In this document: positions 19,180 to 28,330 of the stretch, piece by piece
How positions within the stretch are numbered: position 1 is the first letter of the stretch
Layout: each line of letters starts with the position of its first letter
NCBI RefSeq assembly: GCF_014203215.1
Contig: NZ_JACHIM010000002.1
Span: 304,031-368,030 of the forward strand
DNA: 64,000 nucleotides
Direction: 5' to 3'
From: Bartonella callosciuri
Lineage (GTDB): Bacteria > Pseudomonadota > Alphaproteobacteria > Rhizobiales > Rhizobiaceae
Made by a program: the position numbers and the translations under genes
The notes under the pieces: model-generated
Databases searched by the model: none
Seen by the model: the letters and a program-made list of their open reading frames with translations, nothing else
Told to the model about the DNA's origin: nothing

Positions 19180-19992
19180 ATGATCCAGAAAGAGACAATG
19201 CGTAAAAAGGAAGAAAAGGGCGGAATTCTTGAATTCATTTGGGTTTTGATACAGGCTCTGTTTTTAGCAGCGCTTATTCGTACACTTTTTTTTCAGCCTT
19301 TCAGTATTCCTTCCGGTTCAATGCGTCCTACTTTGCTTGTAGGGGATTATCTGTTTGTTTCTAAGTATGCATATGGATATTCTCGTTTTTCCATCCCCTT
19401 TTCTCCTCCTATTTTTTCGGGACGTATTTGGGCATCTCAGCCTCAGCGTGGAGATGTTGTGGTTTTTCGTTTACCGAGCAATCCAAATATTGATTATATA
19501 AAACGTGTTGTTGGGCTACCCGGTGATCGTATACAAGTTCGTCAAAGTGTTCTTTACATTAATGACAAAGCGGTTTCACGTTATTTTATCGGGAGGGTTG
19601 ATAATTTTGATATAACAGAGGTCAATTACCCCGTTGATGTTTATCGCGAGACAATGCCCAATGGTGTTAGTTACGATACACTTAATTTAGCTTTTATTCC
19701 ACAAGTTGATGACACGAAAGTCTTTGAAGTTCCACAAGGGCATTATTTTATGATGGGTGATAATCGCGATAATTCAGACGATAGTCGTTTGGATGTAGGC
19801 TATGTGCCAGAGGAAAATCTTATTGGTCGAGCAAGTATGATTTTTTTCTCTATCAGCAATGGTTCAAGCGCTTGGCAAATTTGGCGCTGGCCCTTTGATG
19901 TGCGTTGGAGTCGTTTGTTTTCTTTTATCAATACTGTTCATGATTTGCCGCTTATTAAGCAAGGAATCAGTGATGAAGTGTCCAGTGATTGA
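19180..19992 (+). CDS. lepB: Signal peptidase I
   Basis: Inner-membrane serine protease that removes signal peptides from Sec-exported proteins. With ATG 19180 (behind GGGAAGG) it has 270 residues. One N-terminal transmembrane helix lies at about 17-37, then box B with SIPSGSMRPTL (nucleophile Ser47). The general-base Lys sits in the IDYIKRVVGLPGD segment and box E reads GDNRDNSDDSR. Starts at 19159 (GTG) and 19162 (ATG) are also in frame but lack a site. Its end overlaps rnc by 20 bases, as in other alphaproteobacteria. Confidence 0.95.
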   Translation: MIQKETMRKKEEKGGILEFIWVLIQALFLAALIRTLFFQPFSIPSGSMRPTLLVGDYLFVSKYAYGYSRFSIPFSPPIFSGRIWASQPQRGDVVVFRLPSNPNIDYIKRVVGLPGDRIQVRQSVLYINDKAVSRYFIGRVDNFDITEVNYPVDVYRETMPNGVSYDTLNLAFIPQVDDTKVFEVPQGHYFMMGDNRDNSDDSRLDVGYVPEENLIGRASMIFFSISNGSSAWQIWRWPFDVRWSRLFSFINTVHDLPLIKQGISDEVSSD

Positions 19993-20680
19993 TCAGCTTG
20001 AAAAGCTGACGGGGCATCGCTTTAAAGATGAACAGATATTAAAAAGAGCATTGACACATTCCAGTGTACAGGATTCAGAACAAGGGAATTATGAACGACT
20101 GGAGTTTCTCGGTGATCGGGTTCTAGGGCTTGTGATTGCAGAAATGCTGTATCAATTTTTTCCGCAGGCAAGTGAGGGTGAATTATCGGTACGTCTAAAT
20201 GGTTTGGTAAATGCGCAGACATGTGCCGATATTGCGCGAGAAATGGGGTTGCCTGATATGATCCATGTTGGTTTTGAGATGAAAAATTTTGAGGGGCGTC
20301 GACTCATCAATATGCATGCTGATGTGGTGGAAGCTTTGATTGCTGTCATTTATCTTGATGGAGGGTTGGAGAGTGTTCGGCCTTTTATTCAAAGATATTG
20401 GCAAAGTCGGGCAAAACAAATGGATGCTGGTCGGCGTGATGCCAAGACAGAGTTACAGGAATGGGCGCATATAAAGGGCAATGTACAGCCACATTATCGG
20501 GTTATAAAGCGTTCTGGTCCAGATCACGATCCTGTTTTTATGGTAGAGGTGAGCATTTCTGGTTTTGCTCCCGAGATTGGACAGGGCAGTTCTAAGAGAT
20601 ATGCTGAAAGAATGGCAGCTGAGAAAATTTTACGACGAGAGGGTATATGGAAAACAATGGGAAAAAGTGATCATGGATGA
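19973..20680 (+). CDS. rnc: Ribonuclease III
   Basis: Cuts double-stranded RNA in rRNA precursors and regulatory duplexes. From ATG 19973 (AAGGA seven bases upstream) it is 235 residues. The signature ERLEFLGDRVLGLVIAE lies near 41-57, with the catalytic acidic residues there and in the later ADVVEALIAVIYLDGG. A C-terminal double-stranded RNA-binding domain covers about 160-230 (DAKTELQEWAHIKG through AEKILRREG). The longer open frame to 19859 lies inside lepB and is not needed. It overlaps lepB and era, so the three are translationally linked. Confidence 0.96.
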   Translation: MKCPVIDQLEKLTGHRFKDEQILKRALTHSSVQDSEQGNYERLEFLGDRVLGLVIAEMLYQFFPQASEGELSVRLNGLVNAQTCADIAREMGLPDMIHVGFEMKNFEGRRLINMHADVVEALIAVIYLDGGLESVRPFIQRYWQSRAKQMDAGRRDAKTELQEWAHIKGNVQPHYRVIKRSGPDHDPVFMVEVSISGFAPEIGQGSSKRYAERMAAEKILRREGIWKTMGKSDHG

Positions 20681-21578
20681 CGTGATTAAAACGCGTTCTG
20701 GTTTTGTCGTACTTATTGGAATGCCTAATGCTGGCAAGTCAACATTAGTTAATCAGTTAGTTGGAACAAAGGTTTCAATTGTAACCCATAAGGTACAAAC
20801 AACACGAAGTTTGATTCGTGGCATTATTATTCATGATAATGCACAAATTGTGTTAATTGATACACCCGGTGTTTTTCATCCTCATAAGCGGTTAGAACGG
20901 GCGATGGTATCTGCTGCTTGGGGGAGTGTTAAGAGTGCTGATGTTCTTTTAGTTTTGATTGATGTTCAAAATGGTCTTTCGGATGACGTTTATGCGATGT
21001 TGGATATTGTAAAAAATATTAAACAGGATAAAATTCTCGTCCTTAATAAAATTGATACAGTTGCTAAAGAATCCCTTTTAGGATTGACCGCAAAAATTAA
21101 TGGGCGTGTCAAGTTTTTGCAGACATTTATGATTTCTGCTTTAAACGGTTCTGGTTGTAAGGATTTGCTCCATGCGCTGAGCAGAATGATGCAGGAGGGA
21201 CCATGGTATTATCCAGAGGATCAAATTTCGGATATGCCAATGCGTCATCTTGCAGCTGAAATTACGCGTGAAAAGCTTTTTCTTCGTCTTCACGATGAAC
21301 TCCCTTATTCTTCAACAGTTGAAACAGAAAACTGGGAAGAGCGTTCAGATGGTTCAGTTAAAATTAATCAAGTTATTTACGTAGAGCGTGATAGCCAAAA
21401 AAAAATTGTTTTAGGAACAAAAGGCGAGACAATTAAAACGATTGGTCAGGCAGCACGGAAGGAATTAATGGAAATCATGGATCAGAAGGTTCATCTTTTT
21501 CTCTTTGTGAAAGTACGTGATAATTGGGATGCCGATCCAGAACGTTACCGCGAGATGGGATTAGAGCTTTTTAAATAA
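20673..21578 (+). CDS. era: Ribosome-assembly GTPase Era
   Basis: A small-subunit assembly GTPase that binds the 3' end of 16S rRNA. From ATG 20673 it has 301 residues. GTPase motifs are G1 GMPNAGKST (about 16-24), G3 DTPG, and G4 NKID. The C-terminal KH domain contains VIYVERDSQKKIVLGTKGE and then IKTIGQAARKEL. The start overlaps the rnc stop by eight bases. The open frame reaches 20565 within rnc, but that extension reads the wrong frame of a real gene. Confidence 0.97.
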   Translation: MDDVIKTRSGFVVLIGMPNAGKSTLVNQLVGTKVSIVTHKVQTTRSLIRGIIIHDNAQIVLIDTPGVFHPHKRLERAMVSAAWGSVKSADVLLVLIDVQNGLSDDVYAMLDIVKNIKQDKILVLNKIDTVAKESLLGLTAKINGRVKFLQTFMISALNGSGCKDLLHALSRMMQEGPWYYPEDQISDMPMRHLAAEITREKLFLRLHDELPYSSTVETENWEERSDGSVKINQVIYVERDSQKKIVLGTKGETIKTIGQAARKELMEIMDQKVHLFLFVKVRDNWDADPERYREMGLELFK

Positions 21579-21579
21579 A

Positions 21580-22326
21580 ATGAAATGGAAAGAGCAAGCC
21601 ATTATACTTGGTACACGTCAATATGGCGAAACAAGTGTTATTCTTGAAGTTATGACGCGTCAGCATGGCCGTTATATGGGAATGATAAAAGGAGGACGTT
21701 CGCGTCGTATGGCAGCTCTTCTACAGCTTGGCAATTTTGTAGAGGCTGAATGGTGGGCGCGTTTAGATGAACATTTGGGGATTTTTCGGCTTGAAGCGCT
21801 TGATTTACATGCAGCACGATTAATCCTTTTACCAGAAGCACTGTATGCTGTGCAATTGATGGCTTTTCATTTACGCCTTCTTCCCGAGCGTGATCCGCAT
21901 CCCATTTTATATGATATGCTACATCTTTTTATGCAGAATTTTGATGAGCCGTTTGTAGTTGCAGAATTGCTTGTACGTTTTGAAATGCGGCTTCTTGAAG
22001 AACTTGGCTTTGGCCTTGATTTGTCTCATTGTGCTGCAACAGGCAATCGAGAAAGACTTTGTTACGTTTCACCTAAATCCGGACGTGCTGTATGTGAGGA
22101 AGCGGGGCGTCCTTGGAAAGAAAAGCTTTTAACTTTACCCCAGTTTCTTGTGCAAAAAACGGCCCGTCCTGTAGATTTTAGTGACATAAGAAATGGTTTT
22201 ATCTTAACACGCTTTTTCTTAATGCGTCATGTCTGGGAACCACGAGATATAAAACAGCCATCTGTGCGCATGAATTTGATACAATTATTTGAAAGGCGAT
22301 TTCGTACGCAAGCATTAACTTGTTAA
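21580..22326 (+). CDS. recO: DNA repair protein RecO
   Basis: Helps load RecA on single-stranded DNA in the RecFOR pathway. 248 residues with the N-terminal OB fold beginning MKWKEQAIILGTRQYGETSV and the GRYMGMIKGGRSRR loop near 28-41, followed by a helical domain. A partial zinc-finger-like region near 150-175 keeps C-(x)n-C residues (HCAATGNRERLCYVSPKSG). It begins one base after era and completes the rnc-era-recO cluster. Confidence 0.94.
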   Translation: MKWKEQAIILGTRQYGETSVILEVMTRQHGRYMGMIKGGRSRRMAALLQLGNFVEAEWWARLDEHLGIFRLEALDLHAARLILLPEALYAVQLMAFHLRLLPERDPHPILYDMLHLFMQNFDEPFVVAELLVRFEMRLLEELGFGLDLSHCAATGNRERLCYVSPKSGRAVCEEAGRPWKEKLLTLPQFLVQKTARPVDFSDIRNGFILTRFFLMRHVWEPRDIKQPSVRMNLIQLFERRFRTQALTC

Positions 22327-22354
22327 TTTAATAAAAAATGAAGAAAGTGTGAAA

Positions 22355-23200
22355 ATGCGAATCTTAAAAACAATTGCTGAAGTACGTCAATATATCGCAG
22401 AAGAACGACGTTTAGGATTTTCGATTGGTTTTGTTCCTACTATGGGAGCATTACATGATGGTCATCTCGCATTAGTACAGCAAGCAAGAGCAATGTGTGA
22501 CCGAATATTGGTTTCTATTTTTGTCAATCCAAAGCAATTTGGTCCTTATGAAGATTTTGATAAATATCCAAGAGATTTGATGGGTGATTGTGCTTTGCTG
22601 AAGAAAGAAGGTGTTGAATATGTTTTTGCTCCTTCTGTCGAAGAAATGTGGCCACCGGGAAATGAGACCATTGTAAAGGTGGAAAAATTATCACGTATTT
22701 TGATGGGGAGGTTACGTCCAGGGCATTTTTGTGGGGTGACCAGCGTTGTTGCTAAGTTTTTTAACATTGTTCAGCCAGATAAGGCTTTTTTTGGTGAAAA
22801 GGATTTTCAACAAATTTTGATTATTCGACGTATGGTTGAAGATTTGGCGTTTCCTATTAAAATTATTGGAGTCCCTATTTTACGCGAAGCAGATGGTGTA
22901 GCGCGTTCTTCACGTAATCAACTTTTAACATTAGAAGATCGCAAAGCTGCAAAAATTATTCCTAAAAGTGGTAAAGCTGCTGAAGAGCTTTACCGTCAAG
23001 GTGAACGATCGGTTGGTAAATTATGCAAAATTGTTCGCAATATTTTACGACAAGAATCGCGTGCGGTTATTGAATCAGTAGATTTACGAGATATGGAAAC
23101 TTTATCTGTGATTAAGGGAATTTTAGATAAACCTGCAGTTTTATTATTAACTGTTCGTTTTGGTGAGGTCAGACTTATTGATCAATATATATTGCAATAG
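22355..23200 (+). CDS. panC: Pantothenate synthetase
   Basis: Joins pantoate and beta-alanine with ATP to make pantothenate. From ATG 22355 it has 281 residues (an in-frame GTG lies two codons upstream). ATP-site motifs are VPTMGALHDGH, a HIGH-type site, near 28-38, and the KMSKS-like READGVARSSRNQ near 180-192. The usual family text there is READGLAMSSRN, so the Arg for Met change is a small difference. The gene is followed 12 bases later by panB. Confidence 0.95.
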   Translation: MRILKTIAEVRQYIAEERRLGFSIGFVPTMGALHDGHLALVQQARAMCDRILVSIFVNPKQFGPYEDFDKYPRDLMGDCALLKKEGVEYVFAPSVEEMWPPGNETIVKVEKLSRILMGRLRPGHFCGVTSVVAKFFNIVQPDKAFFGEKDFQQILIIRRMVEDLAFPIKIIGVPILREADGVARSSRNQLLTLEDRKAAKIIPKSGKAAEELYRQGERSVGKLCKIVRNILRQESRAVIESVDLRDMETLSVIKGILDKPAVLLLTVRFGEVRLIDQYILQ

Positions 23201-23212
23201 AAGGGCTTAAAA

Positions 23213-24028
23213 ATGAGTGTACATAAAACCATGAAGCGCATAACGGCTGCTGAAATACGGTCAAGAAAAGGGCAACAACCGATTGTTTCTTTAACAGCTT
23301 ATCAGGCTTATACTGCACGGATTGCTGATCCATATTGCGATTTACTTTTGGTTGGTGATAGCGTTGGTATGGTAGTATATGGGTTTGAGACAACACTCCC
23401 TGTCCATTTAGAGATGATGATTTTACATGGGCAAGCGGTTGTGCGTGGATCTCAACGAGCCCTTGTCGTTGTTGATCTGCCTTTTGGTTCTTATGAAGAA
23501 AGTCCAGAACAGGCTTTTTCTAATGCGTCACGTGTTCTTGCAGAAACAGGATGTGGTGCAGTTAAGCTTGAAGGTGGTGCTTATATGGCAGAAACAATTG
23601 ATTTTTTGTGTAAACGCGGCATTCCAGTTATGGCGCATATTGGCCTTACTCCACAGGCGGTGAATCGCTTTGGTGGTTTTAAGACGCAAGGACGTAGCGA
23701 GAGTGATTGGCAAAGGATTGAAGCTGATGGGGCGGCGATTGAAGAGGCTGGTGCTTTTGCTGTTGTTGTAGAAGGGGTTTTTGAACCCTTAGCGGTGAAG
23801 CTTACAGAAAAACTTTCTATTCCAACTATTGGTATTGGCGCGTCCAATCGGTGTGATGGACAAATATTGGTTATGGAAGATATGTTAGGTTATGGCACTT
23901 CTGTACCAAAATTTGTGCGTCGTTATGGTGTTCTTGAGCAAGCAATGGAGACCGCGATTAGGAATTATGCAGAAGATGTCACTTCTCGTGCTTTTCCAGC
24001 GGATAAGGAAGTTTATAAATTGAAATAA
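23213..24028 (+). CDS. panB: 3-methyl-2-oxobutanoate hydroxymethyltransferase
   Basis: Adds a hydroxymethyl group from methylene-THF to ketoisovalerate, giving ketopantoate for pantothenate. 271 residues with [19 protein letters not shown] (near 24-42), [13 protein letters not shown] with Mg ligand Asp, and [34 protein letters not shown] near 210-229 is the C-terminal signature. AGAAGGG lies upstream. The panE or panD partners are not in this window. Confidence 0.96.
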   Translation: MSVHKTMKRITAAEIRSRKGQQPIVSLTAYQAYTARIADPYCDLLLVGDSVGMVVYGFETTLPVHLEMMILHGQAVVRGSQRALVVVDLPFGSYEESPEQAFSNASRVLAETGCGAVKLEGGAYMAETIDFLCKRGIPVMAHIGLTPQAVNRFGGFKTQGRSESDWQRIEADGAAIEEAGAFAVVVEGVFEPLAVKLTEKLSIPTIGIGASNRCDGQILVMEDMLGYGTSVPKFVRRYGVLEQAMETAIRNYAEDVTSRAFPADKEVYKLK

Positions 24029-24402
24029 AATTCAGTTTAATATGAAAAGTATGACAAGAGATCATTTGTACTGAGCTTTGATAATCAATGCTTACGCGTT
24101 CATATATTTCTTGTTTGTGTTCGATTTGAGCTATGTTTTTATAGATCATTGATTCATGAATACACAAGTTTTTAAAGTTCTTATCAATAGTATATTACCA
24201 AAAGCTTGAACTTGATGATATGGGCCAAATTATTATAAAGGCGGAAATTGTAGAGTATCAAATATTGATAGGATAGTGGATGGAAGAGAGAGATTTATTC
24301 TTTTTATGATTGTTTTCAAAAAAGTTTTAAGAGAAGAAAACGATAACTTAGGATCTTTATTTTTTAACTCACAGAATAAAGGATGAATGTTGTGAAGGAA
24401 GA
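24029..24402. other. Intergenic region, no gene seen
   Basis: 374 bases between the convergent panB and HD-hydrolase genes. It is AT-rich and stop-dense in all frames. No strong hairpin followed by a T-run was found, so where transcription ends from either side is unclear. Confidence 0.6.
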
Positions 24403-25023
24403 TTAGTATGATCTCTGAGTATCAAGGTTACTAAAGCGGGTTAAAAAAGCGTTTTCAATTTGTTGTGTAGAGTGGGGTTTCAAATTGAGATCATCGATTA
24501 AAATATTATTGGGAGAACCAAAATAGCGAAGGGCTTCTTCTGTATTAAATCCGGCAAGTGTGGTGGCTTCATAGAATGCAGCAATACGGTCGGCTTGTTT
24601 GATTTTTTTTAACAGCTTTTGAGAAGGATCAACGGGAAGAGAAAAGCGTATGTGGATAGCATCTTGTATACGTTTTTCGATCGTCTCGTATTGTCTTCCT
24701 ATGACAGCTTTAAAAGGTGAAATTATATCACCGATGACATATTCTGGTGCATCATGAAGAAGGGCACACAAGCAGTCATTGCTACACGACTGAGGACAAA
24801 GCTTTTGAAATATTTGTTCTACCAAAAGTGAATGTTGTGCAACAGAATAGGCATGTTCTCCTTGTGTTTGGCCGTTCCAGCGCGCAACACGGGCGAGTCC
24901 ATGGGCAATATCTTCAATTTCGATATCAAAAGGAGAAGGGTTGAGTAAATCAAGTCGCCTACCAGAAAGCATTCTTTGCCAAGCGCGTGCTTCCCCATTT
25001 TGTGACAATTCAGCTTTAGCCAT
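24403..25023 (-). CDS. HD-domain hydrolase, YfbR-like
   Basis: A 206-residue HD-superfamily phosphohydrolase. The metal-binding residues are visible as HAYSVAQHSLLVEQ (His near 58-66), LLHDAPEYVIGDII (HD near 90) and a later D in IKQADRIAAFYEA. The opening WQRMLSGRRLDLLNPSPFDI is typical of an alphaproteobacterial group annotated as hydrolase or 5'-deoxynucleotidase-like. The substrate is unknown. It begins two bases after the ygfZ-like stop and so is probably co-transcribed with it. Confidence 0.8.
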   Translation of the reverse strand: MAKAELSQNGEARAWQRMLSGRRLDLLNPSPFDIEIEDIAHGLARVARWNGQTQGEHAYSVAQHSLLVEQIFQKLCPQSCSNDCLCALLHDAPEYVIGDIISPFKAVIGRQYETIEKRIQDAIHIRFSLPVDPSQKLLKKIKQADRIAAFYEATTLAGFNTEEALRYFGSPNNILIDDLNLKPHSTQQIENAFLTRFSNLDTQRSY

Positions 25024-25025
25024 TA

Positions 25026-25889
25026 TTAAGTTTCTACAGTGCTTTCAGAGAAGGTAAAGTTCATATTTTCAGCAATGCTTATGGTGACGGGCATATTTTT
25101 TACTGTAAATGGAATATTGTTATCCATCGCATCTTTGACATGATCAATACGCATTAAAGCCAAGGCTTTATTTGCAGCACATGTTCTCAAGTAACCAAGA
25201 ATTTTTTTTTCTGCTTCAATGCTGGAACCTGGGGTTAATTCGTGCTGGCCTTTTACAACCAGGATGCGGCGACGCGCGGTGCGACGGTGATACATTCGTG
25301 AAACAATTTCTTGTCCGATATAGCACCCTTTATTGAATGCGAGCCCATTGATTTGATCGTAATTAATATCATGGGGAAAGACCTTCCCTATTTCATAGTC
25401 TTGGTTGCTTTCTGCAATTCCATAACGAATACGCAATTGATTCCAATTGTCATGATATTCTGGAGCAGAAAAGGGTATTTTTCCATAGATTCGTATGATT
25501 TTTTCTTTTTGTGGAAATCGTTTATCAATAAAACTTGAATCAAAATTGGAAGTATTTGATTCATTATCCCAAGAAACTGTAATAAGATATTGTAATGGTT
25601 GTGTAATTTCTATTTTTTTATGTAACTTATAAAGAAGCAAGCGCTTGTAGAGGGTATCCGCTAAAGAATCAGAGATATCAATTAGATAACCGTCATCTAT
25701 TTTACCGATAAGAAAATCAGCAATAATTTTCCCTTGCGGGGATAAAAGAGCTCCAGGAAAAATTTCTTGTGAGCCGATTTTTGTAACATCTGTCGTGATA
25801 AGAACCTGCAGAAAATGTGTTGCTTCTTCTCCAGTAACTTTAATAATTCTACGGTTTTTAAAGAGAATGGCATTGTGTTTTTCAATCAT
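25026..25889 (-). CDS. ygfZ: YgfZ/GcvT-like folate-binding protein
   Basis: A 287-residue GcvT-related protein. YgfZ family members help maintain Fe-S enzymes and bind folate. The diagnostic motif KGCYIGQEIVSRMYHRR appears near 205-221 with the conserved Cys. ATG 25889 starts MIEKHNAILFKN; the frame opens as far as 25949 but that would leave almost no room before the divergent pyrC. It is followed closely by the HD-hydrolase gene. Confidence 0.87.
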   Translation of the reverse strand: MIEKHNAILFKNRRIIKVTGEEATHFLQVLITTDVTKIGSQEIFPGALLSPQGKIIADFLIGKIDDGYLIDISDSLADTLYKRLLLYKLHKKIEITQPLQYLITVSWDNESNTSNFDSSFIDKRFPQKEKIIRIYGKIPFSAPEYHDNWNQLRIRYGIAESNQDYEIGKVFPHDINYDQINGLAFNKGCYIGQEIVSRMYHRRTARRRILVVKGQHELTPGSSIEAEKKILGYLRTCAANKALALMRIDHVKDAMDNNIPFTVKNMPVTISIAENMNFTFSESTVET

Positions 25890-25953
25890 GGTTCTTGCCT
25901 TTCTACCCAAAGTTACATAATCGATAAAGACATGGTATGTAAGGAGCACGGCT

Positions 25954-27282
25954 ATGTTTAAAACATTTGATACAATTTTTAAAGGCGCAACAGTTGTGAA
26001 TCATGATGGAAGTAGTAAGCGTGATATTGGTGTTACAAATGGCCGTATTGCTGAAATTGGTAATCTTTCGCGTGCATCTGCTGGTGAGGTCATTGATTGT
26101 ACAGGGCTCCATATTTTGCCCGGAATTATCGATAGTCAAGTTCATTTTCGTGAGCCGGGCAATGAACATAAGGAGGATTTAGAAAGTGGCTCCTATTCTG
26201 CGGTGTTAGGGGGAGTTACAGTAGTGTTTGAAATGCCTAATACCAACCCATTAACTACATCAGAAGAAGCATTGTCTGATAAGGTGAAACGTGGATTTCA
26301 TCGGATGCATTGTGATTTTGCATTTTGGGTTGGAGGAACGCGTGAAAATGCCCATGAGTTGGCTGAGTTGGAACGGCTTCCTGGTGCTGCTGGAATTAAA
26401 GTATTCATGGGATCTTCTACTGGCGATCTTTTGGTGGATGATGATGAAAGTGTGCGTCTTATTTTGAAAAATACACGCCGTCGTGCGGCTTTTCATTCTG
26501 AAGATGAGGAAAGGCTTAGAGAGCGTAAAGTATTACGTATTGAAGGAGATGTATCATCGCATCCAGTTTGGCGTGATGAGGTTGCGGCATTAAAATGTAC
26601 CCAGCGCTTGGTAAAAATTGCCCATGAAACGAAGTCACGCATCCATGTGTTGCATCTTTCTACTGCGGAAGAAATTCATTTTCTGAAAAAGCATAAGGAT
26701 GTTGCAACACTTGAAGTTACGCATCATCATTTGACTTTAACTGCTGATGCTTATCAGCAGTTTGGTACATTAATTCAGATGAATCCACCGATCCGTGAGA
26801 GTCGGCATCGTGATTCTCTTTGGTACGGTGTTCAGCAGGGTATTATTGATGTTTTAGGTTCTGATCATGCTCCTCATACGCTTGAAGAAAAACGTCAAAC
26901 TTATCCTGCTTCACCTTCGGGGATGACAGGAGTGCAAACAACAACAGCAGTTATGCTAACACATGTAAATGCAGGTAAGATATCTCTTGAACGTTTTGTT
27001 GATCTCACTTCGCATGGTCCTAGTCGTATTTTTGGTATAAGCTGTAAGGGACGCATTACTGTTGGGTATGATGCTGACTTGACCATCGTTGACCTTAAGC
27101 GAGAAGAAATTATTACAAATACATTGATTGGTTCACGCGCGGGCTGGACGCCTTATGACGGTAAAAAAGTTAAAGGTTGGCCCATTGGGACCATTATTCG
27201 CGGTATGCGGGTTATGTGGGAAGGTGAAATTGTCACACCTTCGCAGGGTGAACCTGTTAAATTTATAGAATCTTCGGCGTAA
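25954..27282 (+). CDS. pyrC: Dihydroorotase
   Basis: A 442-residue amidohydrolase that closes carbamoyl aspartate to dihydroorotate in pyrimidine synthesis. The metal-binding opening reads IDSQVHFREPG (H64, R66), so the first His of the usual HxH is Gln here, a form I recall from other alphaproteobacterial members. Other signatures are LGSDHAPHT, with metal-binding Asp near 309, and MTGVQTTTAVML. A non-catalytic dihydroorotase-like partner cannot be excluded because of the Gln. It is divergent from ygfZ. Confidence 0.85.
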   Translation: MFKTFDTIFKGATVVNHDGSSKRDIGVTNGRIAEIGNLSRASAGEVIDCTGLHILPGIIDSQVHFREPGNEHKEDLESGSYSAVLGGVTVVFEMPNTNPLTTSEEALSDKVKRGFHRMHCDFAFWVGGTRENAHELAELERLPGAAGIKVFMGSSTGDLLVDDDESVRLILKNTRRRAAFHSEDEERLRERKVLRIEGDVSSHPVWRDEVAALKCTQRLVKIAHETKSRIHVLHLSTAEEIHFLKKHKDVATLEVTHHHLTLTADAYQQFGTLIQMNPPIRESRHRDSLWYGVQQGIIDVLGSDHAPHTLEEKRQTYPASPSGMTGVQTTTAVMLTHVNAGKISLERFVDLTSHGPSRIFGISCKGRITVGYDADLTIVDLKREEIITNTLIGSRAGWTPYDGKKVKGWPIGTIIRGMRVMWEGEIVTPSQGEPVKFIESSA

Positions 27283-27485
27283 TCAGATTAAAATTGGCGA
27301 ATCTGATGGAATGATTTTAGTGCGAAAGGATTCATGCCGGTTTTATGAAGTAAAATATTAGGGGGATATTTTTCAGTATTTAAGTATTTACTATATTTAT
27401 ATCAGAGCTGGTTTACTGGGCGATTCATTTTTGAGATTATTGCTATCGGTGTCGCGCAAATTGAGGTTTTGGTATTTTGTACGGG

Positions 27486-27857
27486 TTAATTGTAAAAATG
27501 CATAAGAAGACTTTTGGATAAGGTTCTGCCTTCTTTAACGTATCTTTTTTTTGCTTCAATTGCAGATTGCGTACAACGGTGATAATTTTCTGAAAAAGAA
27601 CGATACGCTTCATTAAATGCTTCGTAAAAATAAACGCGTCTTTGTGGCATTGGTTGTTCTGCCTCAATGAGTGCATTCATGTACTCATACCATTGGTTTG
27701 TTGGTGTACTGCAAAGATTTTGTAGAAAGTGCAGGGATCCCAAAATTTCTGCCAGTCGTAACAATTTTTTTTCATAGGGTGGTGATTGTTGCGCAAAAGT
27801 TGGTATTGAAATTAAAAAAAATGTTAAAATAGTTATTTTTATCAATGTATTACGCAT
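27486..27857 (-). CDS. Small secreted protein, TIGR02301-like
   Basis: A 123-residue exported protein with a clear signal peptide (about 1-22, ending TFAQQ). The mature part begins PPYEKKLLRLAEILGSLHFL and contains two Cys, near 47 and 93, spaced as in a family conserved in Rhizobiales and known to me as TIGR02301. The function is unknown. The last part, YHRCTQSAIEAKKRYVKEG, matches the family end. It stands alone, with a perfect palindrome 32 bases upstream of its start. Confidence 0.75.
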   Translation of the reverse strand: MRNTLIKITILTFFLISIPTFAQQSPPYEKKLLRLAEILGSLHFLQNLCSTPTNQWYEYMNALIEAEQPMPQRRVYFYEAFNEAYRSFSENYHRCTQSAIEAKKRYVKEGRTLSKSLLMHFYN

Positions 27858-27888
27858 TATTTTTTATGATTTCCTTTTATAAATTTCA

Positions 27889-27906
27889 CTGCGATTGCAA
27901 TCGCAG
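27889..27906. promoter_or_regulatory. Perfect 18-bp palindrome upstream of the small secreted protein gene
   Basis: CTGCGATTGCAATCGCAG is its own reverse complement. It ends 32 bases before the start of the secreted-protein gene on the minus strand, where a repressor site would be expected. As RNA it would form a tight hairpin, but no T-run follows on either strand. Confidence 0.5.
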
Positions 27907-28330
27907 ATAAAATGGTTTGTATATCATTACCAAGAGCAGTCGTGTTATAAAATCTAGGGCGTGAAAGAGAGTAAGGAAAGCATCATGGAGATATTGCAAA
28001 TTTTGACGAAGTTTTATGTGGTTAAAAACTTCAGGCTTTCTGTATGCAATCTGTTTTTCGTATGAATTTACATTGTATTGCGTATACAGGTTTTCTACAG
28101 TGATTTTCATTCAAAAGAGTATAATCTTTATCCATAAATGCTCTTAGCTAACCAAATAAAATCGATTGTTTTTATTATAGATTATGGATACAGCCTAAGT
28201 AAAATGGGGGTGGCTATGAGAATTTTATGTAAGATATATAAAAGTTTTAATCTGAACAGTATAACGCGATGATCTTGGGTAAAATTCACTTTAAGAAGCG
28301 GCGAGTAATATCGCTGACGGAGTATAATGC
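27907..28330. other. Intergenic region upstream of cysS
   Basis: About 420 bases without a convincing gene. A 74-codon minus-strand frame (27886-28110) has no ribosome-binding site and ends inside the palindrome, so I do not call it. The cysS ribosome-binding site GGAG lies near 28319; I could not assign a clear promoter. Confidence 0.5.

Noticed and set aside
27282..27307. Hairpin ATCAGATT/AATCTGAT at the pyrC stop, considered as terminator
   Set aside because: The stem is AT-rich with a ten-base loop, and no T-run follows.
27886..28110. 74-codon open frame on the minus strand
   Set aside because: No ribosome-binding site, ends within the palindrome, and no recognised pattern; could be a relic but not supportable.
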